Of a stretch of DNA of 64,000 bases, positions 1 through 12,375 are shown piece by piece. The notes beneath the pieces are model-generated. The model made no database searches. It saw only the letters and a program-made list of their open reading frames with translations, and was not told where the DNA came from. This DNA comes from Muscardinus avellanarius. Lineage: Eukaryota > Chordata > Mammalia > Rodentia > Gliridae. Position 1 is the stretch's first letter. Every line of letters starts with the position of its first letter. The stretch lies in the NCBI GenBank assembly GCA_963383645.1, contig OY726557.1:150837860-150901859 (forward strand). The letters run 5' to 3'. The translations under genes were made by a program, and so were the position numbers.

Positions 1-190
1 ATTTGGGAGGCTCAGATAAGAGGATACAGGTTCGCAGTCAGCCTCAGCTACAGCTACTGAGTGATGCCCTCTGTAACTCAGTGAGACCCTGTTTAAAAAT
101 AAAGAATAAAAAATAAAAAATAGGGCTGGGGGTGTTCTTTGGAGGTAAAATGTCCCTGGGTTCCATCCCCAGTACCGGAAAAAAAAAAAG
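1..190 (+). repeat. MEN SINE (cut by window start)
   Basis: B1-like half, A-rich linker, then the ID-like half gggctgggggtgttctttgg ending ccatccccagtacc. Confidence 0.85.
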
Positions 191-481
191 CCAAGATGTT
201 GGCATATCTGCCAACTTGTATTCTGAGACTGGCTATTTGGTTTGTGATTACAGACTTTCTTCCACTTCTTGCTGGCTGTACAATCTCAGGCAAGTCATTT
301 AATTACTATGGGGAACTATAATATCTTCATGTCTCAGAGGGGACTAATGATGTCTGCCCTAATTGCTGTATGATATTGCCACAAAGAGAAAATTAGATCA
401 TGTTTGTAAATCAGAATAAAATACATAAAAGGTCTGGCATTGTGTGAATTTTTTTTGTAAAAATATATATCAGAAACAAAT

Positions 482-705
482 TTAGCCTGGCGTGGTGGCA
501 CACACTTGTAATCCCAGAATTTGGGAGGCTGAGACCAGAGGATCGCGGTTCGCGGACAGCCTCAGCTACTTAGTGAGGCCCTTCGCAACTTAGTGAGAGA
601 CCCTGTTTCAAAATAAAGAATATAAAATAGGTCAGTGGGTATAGCTTGAAGGTCAAATGCCTCTGGGTTTCATCTCCAGACCCACAAAAAAAAGAGAGAG
701 AGAGA
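482..705 (+). repeat. MEN SINE
   Basis: Starts agcctggcgtggtggcacac and ends with an ID-like half and a purine-rich tail. Confidence 0.9.
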
Positions 706-1159
706 AACAAATTCAGTAAGACCAAACATAATCTGGTTTGTAATCTGAACATGAATCACAGAAAAAGGATCTCAAGGCAAGAAATAAATTTACATTAGAA
801 ATACACAAATAAGCAAATCTGGGCATTCCAGCCTGACTAAGAGTTCATGGAAATATCCCCAGCAGATGGTATATCTCAAACCTCTGAGTCCCTCCACAGG
901 ACTGGAGGCTGGGAAAGTTGGTGCCAACTGGTCCCACTCCAGTCACATGACAAGCCGCTCTTGTTTGACCCTCTTAGGAAGAGCTGCGTTCAACGATGAA
1001 TGTTGGTTTGTGTGAAGGCTGTACTCTTGGTCTGTTATTGGAATACCATCTGCACATTTTAGTGATTGTTTCATAAATTACATAAAAGGAAATATTATTC
1101 ACATTTAAATGCATGCAACACATAGTCAAAACTAAGATAAAATGATTTTATCAGGTTGT

Positions 1160-1372
1160 ATTAATTTTTTTCTTGTACTAGGGATTAAACACAGGAATAT
1201 TCTACCTCCAAGCCACACCCCCAGCCCATTCTTGTTTCTTATTTTGAAGCAAGGCCTTTCTAAGTTGCTAAGGATCTCACTAAGTTGCTGATGCTGTCCT
1301 TGAACCTGCAATCCTCCTGTCTCAGCCACCCAAATACTGGGATTATAGGAGTGTGCCCCCACACTCAATCAT
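1160..1372 (-). repeat. MEN SINE
   Basis: ID-like half first (actagggattaaacacagg), then the reverse-complement B1-like half. Confidence 0.88.
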
Positions 1373-2043
1373 ATCAGTTATTAATTACAGAATTTCACTC
1401 AAAACATTCACTCACCATGCGCTCATGTTCTCAATACATTGGTTTAAGTAATTATTCGACCTGAAGAGGGTCAGCTAAATGAACTCAACTCATACAAAGC
1501 ATTTTTGCAGACAGCTGAACCTGAAATATCTAATGCTTCATTTATTCTTTTACTCAGACAACAGAGATGGATTACCTAAGTCCCAGATGGTGTACATCAG
1601 GAGGAAGAACTGGGTGAACAGAAGGAACACAAACATATCTGTGCTGAGATGAATTTATAAGAGAAATCCCCTGGCAGAGGGAGGCAATCGAGGGAGGGAG
1701 ACACGGGGGATGTATTCTATGGATGGAAAAGCCAGGGTGACTCAATGGGAATCAGCTTTTTGGGTTGTAACACAGTTTATGTCACAGGAACCTTTTTGGC
1801 ACCCAGCAGTGGAATCCCAGGAGCCTAGAAGCAAGCAGCTCAATCATAGCCCTTTCCTGGTGGGACTATCGAGTGGCAGCCCACTTTCAGGGCCTGTGCA
1901 CCGTTGTATGACATCACTCCTTTATGTGCATGTATGTCCCTATCACTCTGAACTGCATAATGATGTGAGATTACAATTCACAAATAAAAATATTTAAATA
2001 ACAACAATAATGAATTATGGAAAGGAAAAAAGAAAAGAAAACC

Positions 2044-2135
2044 AGTAGCTGGGATGTAGCTCGGTGGCAGCAAAGCATTTGCCTTACATGCGCAACATCC
2101 TGTGTTCTGTCCACCATACCCAAACAGAAAACACA

Positions 2136-2182
<47 letters not shown>
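2044..2182 (+). repeat. ID element with CA-repeat tail
   Basis: A free ID unit with no B1 half: gctgggatgtagctcggtgg, agcatttgccttacatgcgc. The tail has become a (CA)n tract at about 2133-2182. Confidence 0.8.
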
Positions 2183-2184
<2 letters not shown>

Positions 2185-3389
2185 AAAAAATAAAAATCAG
2201 AACTGGAGAGTGTTTAAAGAAGTAAAAATAAATTTTATTCAGGAACTATTGCAGTAGAAGAAAAGAAATATAAGTATAGACTTGGGCTAAATTCCAAATA
2301 CAGCATGGGCAAGTAGAGATTTGTAGCCAAGGAGTAGGGTTGGGATTAGTGGGTAGAAAATCACTAAGAGGAAACATCAAAGAAAGGGGATTCTGGCTAA
2401 AACTCAGACAGCTTTCTTGCTAAGACACTTGATAAGATTTTTGCTGAAGACAAACCAGAGTGCTTACATACCAAGGGTGGGAGGTGAGAATTTGCACCTG
2501 CATGAAACTCTTCCCAAATAGATATTAATATCTCCAGTTAATGTCTTAGTGCCTCCTACAAAGACTCTTTTCCCAGAGGTGGAAGAAATGTCATAAGATG
2601 GAAGTAATCATTTTTTTCCCTGAGAAAAGACTGACAAAAATTCTTAGATAATTACATAAAATATTTGTAAAGCACTCTGTTAATGAAGACTCATTTATAG
2701 CAGTATTTGGAATTTTTAATTCAGGAAGACAAGGCAAGGTAGAGTAATTTTTTATGCTTGGTTGCCCAAACAATATCATTTCTAATATTAAGAAAAGGAG
2801 CATTGAGACTAAGAGAATCTCAATGTGATGTATAATTACAACGCATCATAATAAAAAGTATTTTAAACTAAACTATGCTTAAGAATGGTGAATCTAATGA
2901 AGCCGTAGATGCTGCAGATTACACAAGGAGATGGAGACTGCCATGTCTGGTGTGCCCTCCACATTCCAATATCGATGATATATACTCCACAAGCAAGTAA
3001 CTCCTGTAAGGATGAAGTGCTGGTTAGGTGTGAATACCAATTTTGACCGAAGTAAAGATATAGGTTATACATTTTTTTTCTTTTGTAGCCCCCCACCCCT
3101 TGTACAGTTTCATTTCTCAAGTAACCCCCTTCTCAATGGAGAGTTCAATGGCAAGGTCTAAAATGATATTTTCTAAAGAAAAGCCCTGGTAAGACTGTAG
3201 GATAGGAACGCAGGGCATCAGGCGCCTGGGCCATGGGAAAAATTTTTTCTCATAGTTTCACAAGAATGTGGTAGGTAATCATCCAATTCTTAAGACTTGT
3301 GAAACTCACCGCCAATTAAGAGCAAGACTTCCTAGAATGTGTGGCACTATATAGAGAATGGAACGTAATGAAGACTAGCAGAACTCTGA
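2183..3389. other. Unique-looking intergenic sequence
   Basis: AT-rich. No exon, RNA gene or clear repeat recognised. Open frames on the minus strand have no family resemblance. Confidence 0.5.
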
Positions 3390-3560
3390 GGTCACACTGA
3401 CCAGGGAGCAACAGCCATCGTCATATCTTACCCGCTGTGTGACCATAAATTTGTTGCTTTGCCTCCCTGAGCATCAGTTTCCTACTAATTTTTAAATGTA
3501 GGCTGCTTCCGTTTTCTACTGCTGAGTATCCTAAGGATTAAACTCACAGGTATGCAGTCA
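3390..3560 (+). repeat. MIR SINE
   Basis: ctgtgtgaccataaatttgt and gcctccctgagcatcagttt match the MIR core and 3' part. Confidence 0.5.
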
Positions 3561-3639
3561 CATGGTATATAGTGGGTGTTCACTCACTGCTAATTATGCC
3601 GTGGAAGTGGTTGACTGAGAAGTGGCTTGACACACTGTG

Positions 3640-4022
3640 GCTTGGAGAGGGTTTGTCCCCCAGGCCTATGTGCTGGAGGCTTTACAACAGAGCAGCAGTG
3701 TTGGGATGATAGGATCTTCAACAGGTGGCTCCTAAGTAGGAGGTCAGGAGTTGGAGGAGTGCTGCCCTCACAAGGGATTAAGTAGTTCTCATGGAGTCCC
3801 AGTTAGCCATCCCACGAGTGAGTGTTATGAAAAGAGCAAAACTGTCCCTTGGGCTCTTGGGCTTCCTGTCTCACTATATCATCCCTCCTACTTTTACAGA
3901 GTCCTGTCGCCATGCCACCCACAATGAGGTAGTCCAGCTGGGGTAGGGGAAAGAGCAGCTCCCCAGAGCTAATTAAAATTATCTTGTTTAAAGTTACCCA
4001 GCCTTAGGTATTTCATTAACAA
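3640..4022 (+). mobile_element. MaLR LTR, MST/THE1-like
   Basis: Contains cagtgttgggatgatagg, ctcatggagtcccagtt, ccatgccacccacaatgag and the tail aaagttacccagccttaggt, which fits the 3' end of MST-type LTRs. Diverged, no internal region. Confidence 0.55.
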
Positions 4023-4043
4023 AAAATTAATTAATACAATATG

Positions 4044-4233
4044 GAAGCTGGGCATGGTGGCTCATGCCTGTTGTAATACTTGGATGGCTAAGACAAGAGG
4101 ATCACAGGTTTGAGAACAATGTAGGGAGACTCTCAATAAACTAATGAGACACTGTTTCAAAACAAAAACTTTTTTAAGAGGGAGGGTGGCAGTGTAGCTC
4201 AAAGGTAGAATGTTCCTGGGTTCAATACCCAGT

Positions 4234-4284
<51 letters not shown>
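4044..4284 (+). repeat. MEN SINE followed by (TC)n
   Basis: gctgggcatggtggctcatg ... gggttcaatacccagtcag, then a TC dinucleotide tract at 4235-4284. Confidence 0.85.
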
Positions 4285-4289
<5 letters not shown>

Positions 4290-4376
4290 GTGATGGAACT
4301 TACTTAACAAAACACATTAAATGCACAATATTTCCATTAAAAGACCACTGGCCATATCTGTTGAAAATAATTAGAA

Positions 4377-4573
4377 CGGCCGAGCATTGTGGCACACGCT
4401 TGTAATCCCCACGATTGGGAGGCGGAGACAGGAGGATAGCGCAGGTTCGAAGCCAGCCATACTGGTTTAAGAGACCCTGTTTCAAAAAAATAAATAAAAT
4501 AAATAAAGTATAAAAATATGTCTGGGAGTGTAGCCCAGAGGTAGAGGGTTTCCGGGAACCTCAGTACCACCAA

Positions 4574-4656
<83 letters not shown>

Positions 4657-4685
4657 GAAGAAAGAAAGAAAGAAAGAAAGAAAAT
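4377..4685 (+). repeat. MEN SINE followed by (GAAA)n
   Basis: SINE to about 4573. Its A-tail is expanded into a GAAA tetranucleotide tract of about 110 nt. Confidence 0.88.
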
Positions 4686-5777
4686 TAGAATGTAAACTTA
4701 CTCTCAAAGCGAGTTGAAAATTGGAAACAGAACCAAGTTAAACTGAATCTCCAAGCATAAAAGCATTAAAAATATCCTGTGTCTCTTCTAGTATGGACAG
4801 CATGGTGTGGGAGGAAGACTGTGTGAGGGTTTCCACACTGTCACGGGTGAGTGACAGCAAGAATAAGCACAGCTGGACTTTAGTTGACTAATTAAGTAAT
4901 GGCCAGCAGCCAGTGGGTACACGAACTTAGTAAGCTCTCAGAGCCCAGCAATCACCAGAGCCAGGGGCAGAGAGAAGAAGGAGGAGCAGGAAGTTAGAAG
5001 TCTATTTTCCCCCACTGAGTTGTAGAGAAAGTGGAAGTTTCCACAGACAGTACCCTGCCCTGGAGAAGCAAATCAAATTCAAGATGTGCTTGAGCTTTCT
5101 GGAAAATTCACTGATTCCAGGAATTGTGAGCTTCCATTTCGAGCTTCCACTTTTTATCTCTTTTTCACTTGCTCTATCTGTTTTCCTCCTCAAAAATGGC
5201 ATTCTCCACTAGAAAGTATGTTTGTCATAGCCTATTGTAAGTTCTGCCATAGCTGCCACCCCCAAAGAACTGCCACCCCCAATGAGGTTAGACTCCTCCG
5301 TGCTTAGCAATGAAACAAAATTTAACAAAATTTAATTTGAAATTCATTACCATTCAAGAAAATAACTTAACAAAAGACTATTTAGTGGATTGTAGTCTAG
5401 TCCTTCGTAGTTTAATTGAAAATCAATGGACTTCCAGGCGCAACCATCTTAGATGGCGGGACAGAAAACAGTGGCTTCACTTACATTGGCACTCACCAGG
5501 AGGTGTGGGATCTGAGAGCGTGATGAGTCATCTGTCGCCTTTACTTAATTCAGATGAAAGGTGCAAGTTTTATACTAGAGCCGTGATTTTTAAACCTCTG
5601 CTCCTCTGGCCCTCAGTTTCCCTAGATATCAGGTGCTGTGGGGAAGGAAATAGGGCTTTAGCTCACCATCTCCACTCTACTTCAGTCAGAAAAATCTTTA
5701 ATTCGATCTTCATAGAGGACATACACAAAGTTTTTTGTCTGAATAAAGTGTCTATCAATTTTTAAAAATTAGTTGCT
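4686..5777. other. Intergenic, nothing recognised
   Basis: A 151-aa open frame (5310-5765, +) has no recognisable domain, no splice or promoter context and probably arises by chance. The stretch caaccatcttagatggcggg near 5442 may belong to an old retroelement. Confidence 0.4.
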
Positions 5778-5991
5778 GGGCCAGGAGTGGTGATGCACAC
5801 TTGTAATTCCAGCATTCAGGAGGCAGACACCGGAGAATTATGGTTTGGGATAGCCTCAGCTACTTGGTGAGGCCATTCGCAGCAACCCAGTGAGACCCTG
5901 TTTCAAAAATAATGAGACTAAACAAATAGGACTGGGGGTGTAGCTCGGAGGTAGAATGCCCCTGGGTTCCATCCCCAGTAGTACAAAAAAA
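5778..5991 (+). repeat. MEN SINE
   Basis: ccaggagtggtgatgcacac to gggttccatccccagtag. Confidence 0.9.
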
Positions 5992-6111
5992 CATAAAAAC
6001 AAAACAAAAATATAGGTAAAGATTAAAGGGGGTTGTGGATCTGACAAATATTAGGGACAAAGGCATGAAGGTTCATATAGGTGAGAAAACATGGGCCAGA
6101 ACAACTCCACT

Positions 6112-6328
6112 TTGTGTGTGTGTGTGTGTGTGTGTAGCACTAGGGATGGAACCCAGGGGCATTCTACCACTGAACTATACCCCCAGTCCTATTTTTTTAT
6201 TCTTTATTTTTGAAACTGGGTCTCACTGAGTTGCAAAGGACCTCACTTCACTAAGTAGCTGAGGCTGTCCATGAACCATGATCCTCCGGTCTCAGCCTCC
6301 AGAATGCTGGGACCACACCAGGCTCACA
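6112..6328 (-). repeat. MEN SINE with (GT)n at its tail
   Basis: GT tract at 6114-6136, then cactagggatggaacccagg and the B1-like half. Confidence 0.88.
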
Positions 6329-6329
6329 G

Positions 6330-7297
6330 TCTCCTCTTGCCCAGGTCCTGTGTGGAAATTAATGACTCTGTCTTCTGTGTAATTGCAGCACTTGGTGCAA
6401 ATCTCCTGCTGCACCAACTAACGGAACCATGAATAACTGGCTGGCCCACTTCTCTCTCCCCACCTAAATGACTGGAAGACCAAAGATATTAAGTGAATAC
6501 CTGATGAAGGGAGGAATGTGCATATGGATGATAAATAAATGTTATCAGGTTCTGTAGAGCAAAGTGTTAAAAGAAAAAAGTGGTTCCCTACTAAACAGGA
6601 GAAAACACTGAGAATGCATGAAGGGAGGGAGGGAAAGAGAGAAAGAAAAGCCCTGCTGAGCCCAGCCTTCCGGTCTTCTCTACCAACACACCAGACCCGG
6701 GACACAGCCAGAGCCTCTAGAGTGTCCCAGCCCCGGCAAAACTAGCCGCAGACTCATGACCGGTGACTGTGATGGTTCTGAGGCTCTAAGTTTTATGGTG
6801 GTTTGTTATGTGGTGATAGGAAATAGAAACACCCTCTAGAGGCTAAATATATAGAGAAAAGCCAGCCAAACAAACACTCATTTTCCTCATGAGGAAAGCT
6901 AAGCAGGATCTGTACCACTCTTGCAATCTTGTGGAAGACCTTTCCCCAACTTCCAAAATACTAAAGCCCATACCTCAAGGAAAAAAATAGCAGAGAGAAG
7001 CATACTGACACCCACAAAATATACAAAGAAAAAAAACCCATCTGGCCTTCCAAGGCAATAAGCACTTTTTTTCTGTAAAAATATTAGTATCAATCATCAC
7101 TTACAGCTCCTCAATAATATCGGGAGGGGGAAAGAGAGTCAAGACTTCAAGTCAGAGCAAGAAGTAATGGTAATGATTTGCCTCATTTAGTAAATATATA
7201 AGAGATTATTATTTAAAGAGTGTAGTTTTATTTACAAAAAGTTACTTTTTGTGAATAAAATTTTCTAAAATTTTCACTATGACATTCAATATCACAT

Positions 7298-7299
<2 letters not shown>
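6330..7299. other. Intergenic, nothing recognised
   Basis: No gene or clear repeat was identified between the SINE and the CA tract. Confidence 0.45.

Positions 7300-7336
<37 letters not shown>
7300..7336. repeat. (CA)n microsatellite
   Basis: About 33 nt of uninterrupted CA dinucleotides. Confidence 0.95.
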
Positions 7337-7337
<1 letters not shown>

Positions 7338-7424
7338 AAAATAAAAAAAGTGATTTTTGGTGATTTTTTTTGGTGTTTTGCTGTACTGTCCAAACTTGTT
7401 GAGCATATATAAGATATATGAGCA

Positions 7425-7614
7425 GGCCAGGCGTGGTAGCCCACGCTTGTAATCCCCGTGCTTGGGAGACGGAGACAGGAGTATGGCGCAGGTTCAAAGC
7501 CAGCCACGCTGGCTTAAGAGGCCCTGTTTCCACATATAAAAAAGCATAAAATAGGTCTGGGAGTGTAGCCCAGAGGTAGACGGGCTTCCAGGAACCCCAG
7601 TACCACCAAAAAAA
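7425..7614 (+). repeat. MEN SINE
   Basis: gccaggcgtggtagcccacg to ccccagtaccaccaaaaa. Confidence 0.92.
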
Positions 7615-8159
7615 AAAGATGTATGAGCAGGAAAAATAATAAATGCTAATAAGTTACTATTATTCTTATAAAATGCAATATTTTCTATTCTATTTAATAA
7701 TATTTATTAATCAGTGCTGAGATTTTTCTTTCTCAAGTAAGTTTTTGTAGGACACTAGTCCAATCTTAAAAATTTAGACTTTAGTCTCTCTAGTAAAGAC
7801 GTCTACTCCTAACTTAGAGTGCTAACTCAAGGCACTCAAGGGGAGAATCACTGTTTCTGGGGATGGGAGGAAAGGCCATTTTCTCATCTCAGAGAGATGC
7901 ATCTGAAGCTCTGATAGTATGACATATATTTTTTGAATTTTGTCCCCAGTTCCTTACACCCCCGCCCCCAAGACAGGCAATAGAAACTAGAATTTCTCTT
8001 CCCTGAGTGGCTCATAGAAACACTAATTTCCCCCACCTTTGGAGCTGGCCATAAGGAAGTTCTCTGACCTACCCTTGTCTGATAGTGGATCACCTCCTCC
8101 GTGCAGAGGGGCCTTGCCCAGTGACGTGTGTAGAGGCACGCTGCACGCAGCTGTCAGGC

Positions 8160-8495
8160 CTGTGGGCACTGTGAGGTCTGACTCTGAGGTCTGGCCATGA
8201 GGTCTTTCCAGAGGAGACCCAGAACAAAGGGACCCAGAAGAGGCTCAAAAGAAAGGGAAACACTCCCTGATCATTACCCTGCCCTGAGATGACCTGGTTA
8301 CTAGCCCACCAACCAGCAACATACATGACTATTCCCGTACCTCCCCGCTTCCTTGCCCCATAAAAAGCCCCTACCTAGTCTGTAAGGAAGGGGGCTCCTG
8401 ACTCTCGTGAACTCTCTCTCATCAGCACTCTTTCCCAGGCTTTACCACAAATAAAGCCTGTTTTGGTCTGTCAAGCCGTGTTTTCTTTGCTCCAT
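8160..8495 (+). mobile_element. ERV1-like solo LTR
   Basis: LTR-like layout: TATA-type ccataaaaagcccc at about 8359, a 3' signal aataaagcctgttttggtct at about 8451, and a TG start near 8161. No internal retroviral genes adjoin. It shares blocks with 32815-33105 (gggcactgtgaggtctg, cttcctaac/cttgcccc region, acacgattgttcctgta versus acatgactattcccgta). Class is inferred from layout; boundaries are approximate. Confidence 0.6.
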
Positions 8496-8499
8496 ATTC

Positions 8500-9260
8500 C
8501 CCAAGAAGGATGTGCTGGGTTCTCCCTCAGACTACCTGCAATCATGCAGACTCAATGCAGTCTCCATGGATAACCACAAGGACAGTTTGGAGAGCTTCCA
8601 CGCAGCTGAGCCCAGGGAGGCCCCTGGATGGTGGCATGGCCAGAGTGAGCGGGCAAGCCCCAGTCCCCTTCCCGCATTCATCACCCTATGCACCACGTCT
8701 TCTGTATCATTGTAATGACTTTCATAACAAAACTTTTCAAGTGAAAAGAGGAAAGGAGAGGAAGTGAGAGGAAAGAAAAAGGAAGAAAAAACAGGAGCAT
8801 CTCCTAGTGACCAGCAGGGGTCACCCATTAACCAGAAAACAAACTAGAGACGACTCACTGTGTTCTCAGTGAAGGCTCCCTGGGCAGAAGGAAGAAGGCT
8901 TCAAACCCAGATGCCAGGACACTCATAATCCCAATTCAAAACTGAAAAACTGCAATTTACTTCCCAGCAGTGTTGTTCTCACTGGTAAAAGGAAAAATCC
9001 TCAGGAGCACCTATGGAGCTCTGCTGGGGGGTGGGGGGGGGGGAGTGAAGAAGAATAATGGAGTCAGTTGGGGCTGGCATAGAAAAGAGTAGAAGATTCC
9101 ACAGGGAGAGAATCTACCTACTGGTTTTACCTGGGTGTGGTGAATCAGTCGAGTCTTCCATTATTTGACTCAAAGCCACTGCTTGCTTCTCAGCCATGTC
9201 AGCCTGCTGTGGGACCATCTGAAATTTTACACTGGGAACACACCCCAGTACTGGAGACTT
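8500..9260. other. Intergenic, nothing recognised
   Basis: Short overlapping open frames only. A G-rich run occurs at about 9027-9043. Confidence 0.45.
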
Positions 9261-9261
9261 T

Positions 9262-9405
9262 TCCTTCTCTTCCTCCTCCTCCTCCTCCTCTTCCTCCTCC
9301 TCCTCCTCCTCCTCTTCCTCCTCCTCCTCCATCATCATTTCTTCTTCTTCTTCTTCTTCTTCTTCTTCTTCTTCTTCTTCTTCTTCTTCTTCTTCTTCTT
9401 CTTCT
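9262..9405. repeat. (TCC)n/(TTC)n polypyrimidine tract
   Basis: TCC units (about 9262-9330) pass into TTC units (about 9340-9405). All overlapping Leu/Pro-, Glu- or Arg-rich open frames here are artefacts of the repeat. Confidence 0.95.
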
Positions 9406-9595
9406 CTTTGTGCTGGGGGTTGAACTCAGGGGCATTCTACTTCTGAACTACATCCCTAGCCCTTAATTTTTTTTTTTTTTTTAATTTTGAAACAAGGTCT
9501 GGCTAAGTTGTTGAGGCTGACCTGGAACCTGCAATCCTCCTGTCTCAGCTTCACAGATACTGGGATTACAGGCATGAGTCACCACTCCCAGTACT
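9406..9595 (-). repeat. MEN SINE
   Basis: tgctgggggttgaactcagg to caggcatgagtcaccactcc. Confidence 0.88.
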
Positions 9596-9954
9596 CCTGG
9601 AGACTTCTATACCTCACAACAATCTTTATCCTTTGGCATTAAGGCATAGAGACATATAGGTTAACACTGGTCACCTCCAGAGGAGAGGAGGGAAGTAGGG
9701 AGAATTGAGGGTTAGAAAGAATCATTTTTTGTACTTCTGATTGTTTTAAATTATTTTACAAATTAGCATAAAATTGCTAAATTACTAGACTATTTTTAAA
9801 TAAACTATTTGAACATTAAACATCTTTTTAGTACTTCAAATATTGCTAGTTATATGCTCCCTCATTAGAATTTCTGGGTGCTGGAAGGTATAATTTATAT
9901 CCAGTTTTCAGAGAACTGCAGCTCTCATTTGACATTTCATACCTTGTTCTAGTC

Positions 9955-10195
9955 CGTGCACTGGCCACTTTGCGTGCATATCCACATCTAATTTGTACCA
10001 CATTCCTATGATGTGGGTGGTATTGTCACCACCACTTTACACCTGAGGACACAGAGACAGGGATGTGGAGTTGGTCAGGTTTCAGGGATGTGAAATAAAG
10101 GCAGAGAGATTAAGGAACTTGTTCTAGTTCAGGTAGCTGGTAGAGGTGTAAAATCCAGATGTCCAGACTCCCACTCCACAGGCTAATGATAAACT
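9955..10195 (+). repeat. MIR SINE
   Basis: Old tRNA-derived MIR core with caccactttacacctgagga and gagattaaggaacttgttct. Confidence 0.55.
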
Positions 10196-10536
10196 GGCTG
10201 CCTGCCAAAACCCTGCAGCTCATCATCTTCCGGCTCCTCTAAAGTTGTCCTCAGCTACCAGGCAACCACGGTATAGAGTCTGGAGAAAGGTAGAGTCAGA
10301 ATAGCCCAGTAATAACCTTAGTGTGACATTTAAAATGAAGAAGTTCCTCCGGTCCAAGGTCAACCACCATCTGAGCCTGTTGAGATTCAATGAAAAGGGC
10401 CCTAGAGTTGAACTTGTGAAGCCAGACGTGGATCCCAAACTCTACCACACGTGACATACCTGCCAGCTGTGATAGCTCAGGCAATGGACTTTTGTGATCC
10501 TCAGTTTCTCCCCTGCTTTTAAAAGGCATAATATTA

Positions 10537-10952
10537 AGCTGGGTGCAGTGACACACACCTATAATCTCAGTTACTGGGTGGCAGAGACAGAGGAATCATG
10601 TAGTTAAGGCCAGCCTCCACAACTGAGCAAGATCCTGTCTCAAAATTTAAAAAATAAAGCCGGGTGTGGTGGCGCACACTTGTAATCCCCGCGCTTGGGA
10701 GGCAGAGACAGGAGGATCACGCAGGTTTGAAGCCAGCCTTGCTGGCTTAAGAGACCCTGTTTCCAAATAATAAAAAAATATATATAAAATAGGTCTGGGA
10801 GTGTAGCCCGGAGGTAGAAGGGCTTCCAGGAACCCCAGTACCATCAAAAAAATTTTTTTAAATAATAATCAAATAAAATATGGCTGGGAGTATAGCTCAG
10901 AGGTAGAATGCCCCTGGGTTTAGCCTCCGGTATCCCCCTCAAAAAAAAAAAG
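10537..10952 (+). repeat. MEN SINE interrupted by a second MEN SINE
   Basis: Outer copy: B1-like half 10537-10645 and ID-like half 10880-10952. Inner, younger copy: 10655-10860, same orientation, inserted in the outer A-rich linker. Confidence 0.82.
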
Positions 10953-10964
10953 AAAAAGGAAGTA

Positions 10965-11145
10965 TACTCAGTCAGTCATGATTTTACATGCCTATGATCC
11001 CACTACTCAAGATGTTGAAACAGGAAGATCACAGGTTCAAGTTCGACCTTAGCAATTTAAAGAGACACGAAACAACTTAACCCTGTTTCAAAATAAATAA
11101 AGGGCTAAGTAGAATGCCCTGGATTCAACTTCTAGTTCCAAGAGA
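10965..11145 (+). repeat. Diverged MEN SINE
   Basis: catgattttacatgcctatg, then cacaggttcaagttcgacct and a degraded ID-like half. Confidence 0.65.
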
Positions 11146-11429
11146 AAAAATAGTAGCTTTCCATAAAAGTGACTTTACAAAGACACTTACTATGTCACAT
11201 GACTTGTAAGAGATGTTTGGGAAATATTAATTTAATACATTATTAGTATTGAAAATCTGAAAGTCAAAATGGGAACCAGAGGTGGAAGCAGCTTTTTCTG
11301 GGTGCATAGAGCATAAGCTCTTTCAGAGCTTTTTGAAGGACACGCAGATCACAGATTCTAAAGTGACCTTCCCCATGCACTCTCTCTCCATACACTGACC
11401 ACACCCATCTTTTTCTTCCCTTGAGAAGT

Positions 11430-11905
11430 ATTGCCAGTCACAGACAAAATAATAGTCCCCAAGATGCCCACATCCTAATCCCTGGAATGTTGGCTTCCAT
11501 AGAAAAAAGGTTTTACAGGTATGATTTCAGTTAAGTGCCTGGCGATTGGAAACTAGCCTGAATTATCAAGTGGGCCTCATCTAATCACCCATGCTCTAAA
11601 GAGTGGAGAAACTTTCCCAAGCCGTAGTCAGGGAGCACCATGGCAACACAGAAGGGTCAGAGAAAGGTGACTTAGCTGGCTTTGAAGATGGAGGAAGGGG
11701 GCGCAAGTCAAGGCTTGCCTGTCGAGGCTCGCAGGCAAATTCTCAACATTAAAAACAGCAAGGCCACTGGTTGTCCTCTGGAGCTCCCTGAACAACTAGA
11801 ACCTGCTGACATGTGGGTTTTGGCCCAGGGAGACCCATACTACACCTCTGGCCCACAGAACTTTAAGATTATAAATTTGCTTTATTTTAGTCCATTAGGC
11901 TTGTG
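11430..11905 (+). mobile_element. MaLR/ERVL-type LTR relic
   Basis: Shows ataatagtccccaagatgcc, cacatcctaatccctggaat, ctggctttgaagatggagga and gcccacagaactttaagatt, the order seen in old mammalian LTRs of this class. The 74-aa open frame inside it is not a gene. Confidence 0.5.
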
Positions 11906-12269
11906 ACAAATTTGTTAACCACGGAGCTACTCTGTCCATGATGAACAACTATCACCAAACAGTATATATGCTGTCTTTCTAATATGTTAAATTTTAAAAA
12001 TATATAAAACGAAGTTGAGAGCCACTGATCAAAATGAGAGAGAACAGTATGTAGCAGGAGTGGGGCTTGCTCAAATGAATTCTCGCAGACTCCAGCAGCT
12101 CCCCACGGAGTGAAATCTGGCCAGAAGGGGACACGAAGCAGGTGTGTGGTGAGGGAAAGTGGAGGCTAGGCTTCCGGGGAGGCTGATAGCGAGGGAAAGG
12201 GGGCAAGGTTAGTAATTCAAATGGTTAGTGAGACAGAGAGATAGGTTCAGGTTTTTGCTTTATTTTTTC

Positions 12270-12375
12270 TCTTTGGAAAGATCTTTTTCATTGGTACAAT
12301 ATAATTACACATCATAATGAGATTCAAAGTGGTGCATTCATATATGCATACAACATTTCTACTGTTTAGATATGT
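12270..12375 (-). mobile_element. L1 3' terminal fragment
   Basis: Resembles the reverse complement of L1 3'UTR ends: ttcattggtacaatataatt, then acacatcataatgagatt. Diverged. Confidence 0.4.

Noticed and set aside
5310..5765. 151-aa open frame
   Set aside because: No recognisable family, and the sequence has AT-rich, non-coding character.
9114..9466. Leu/Pro-, Glu- and Arg-rich open frames of up to 109 aa
   Set aside because: They are all products of the TCC/TTC tract in different frames.
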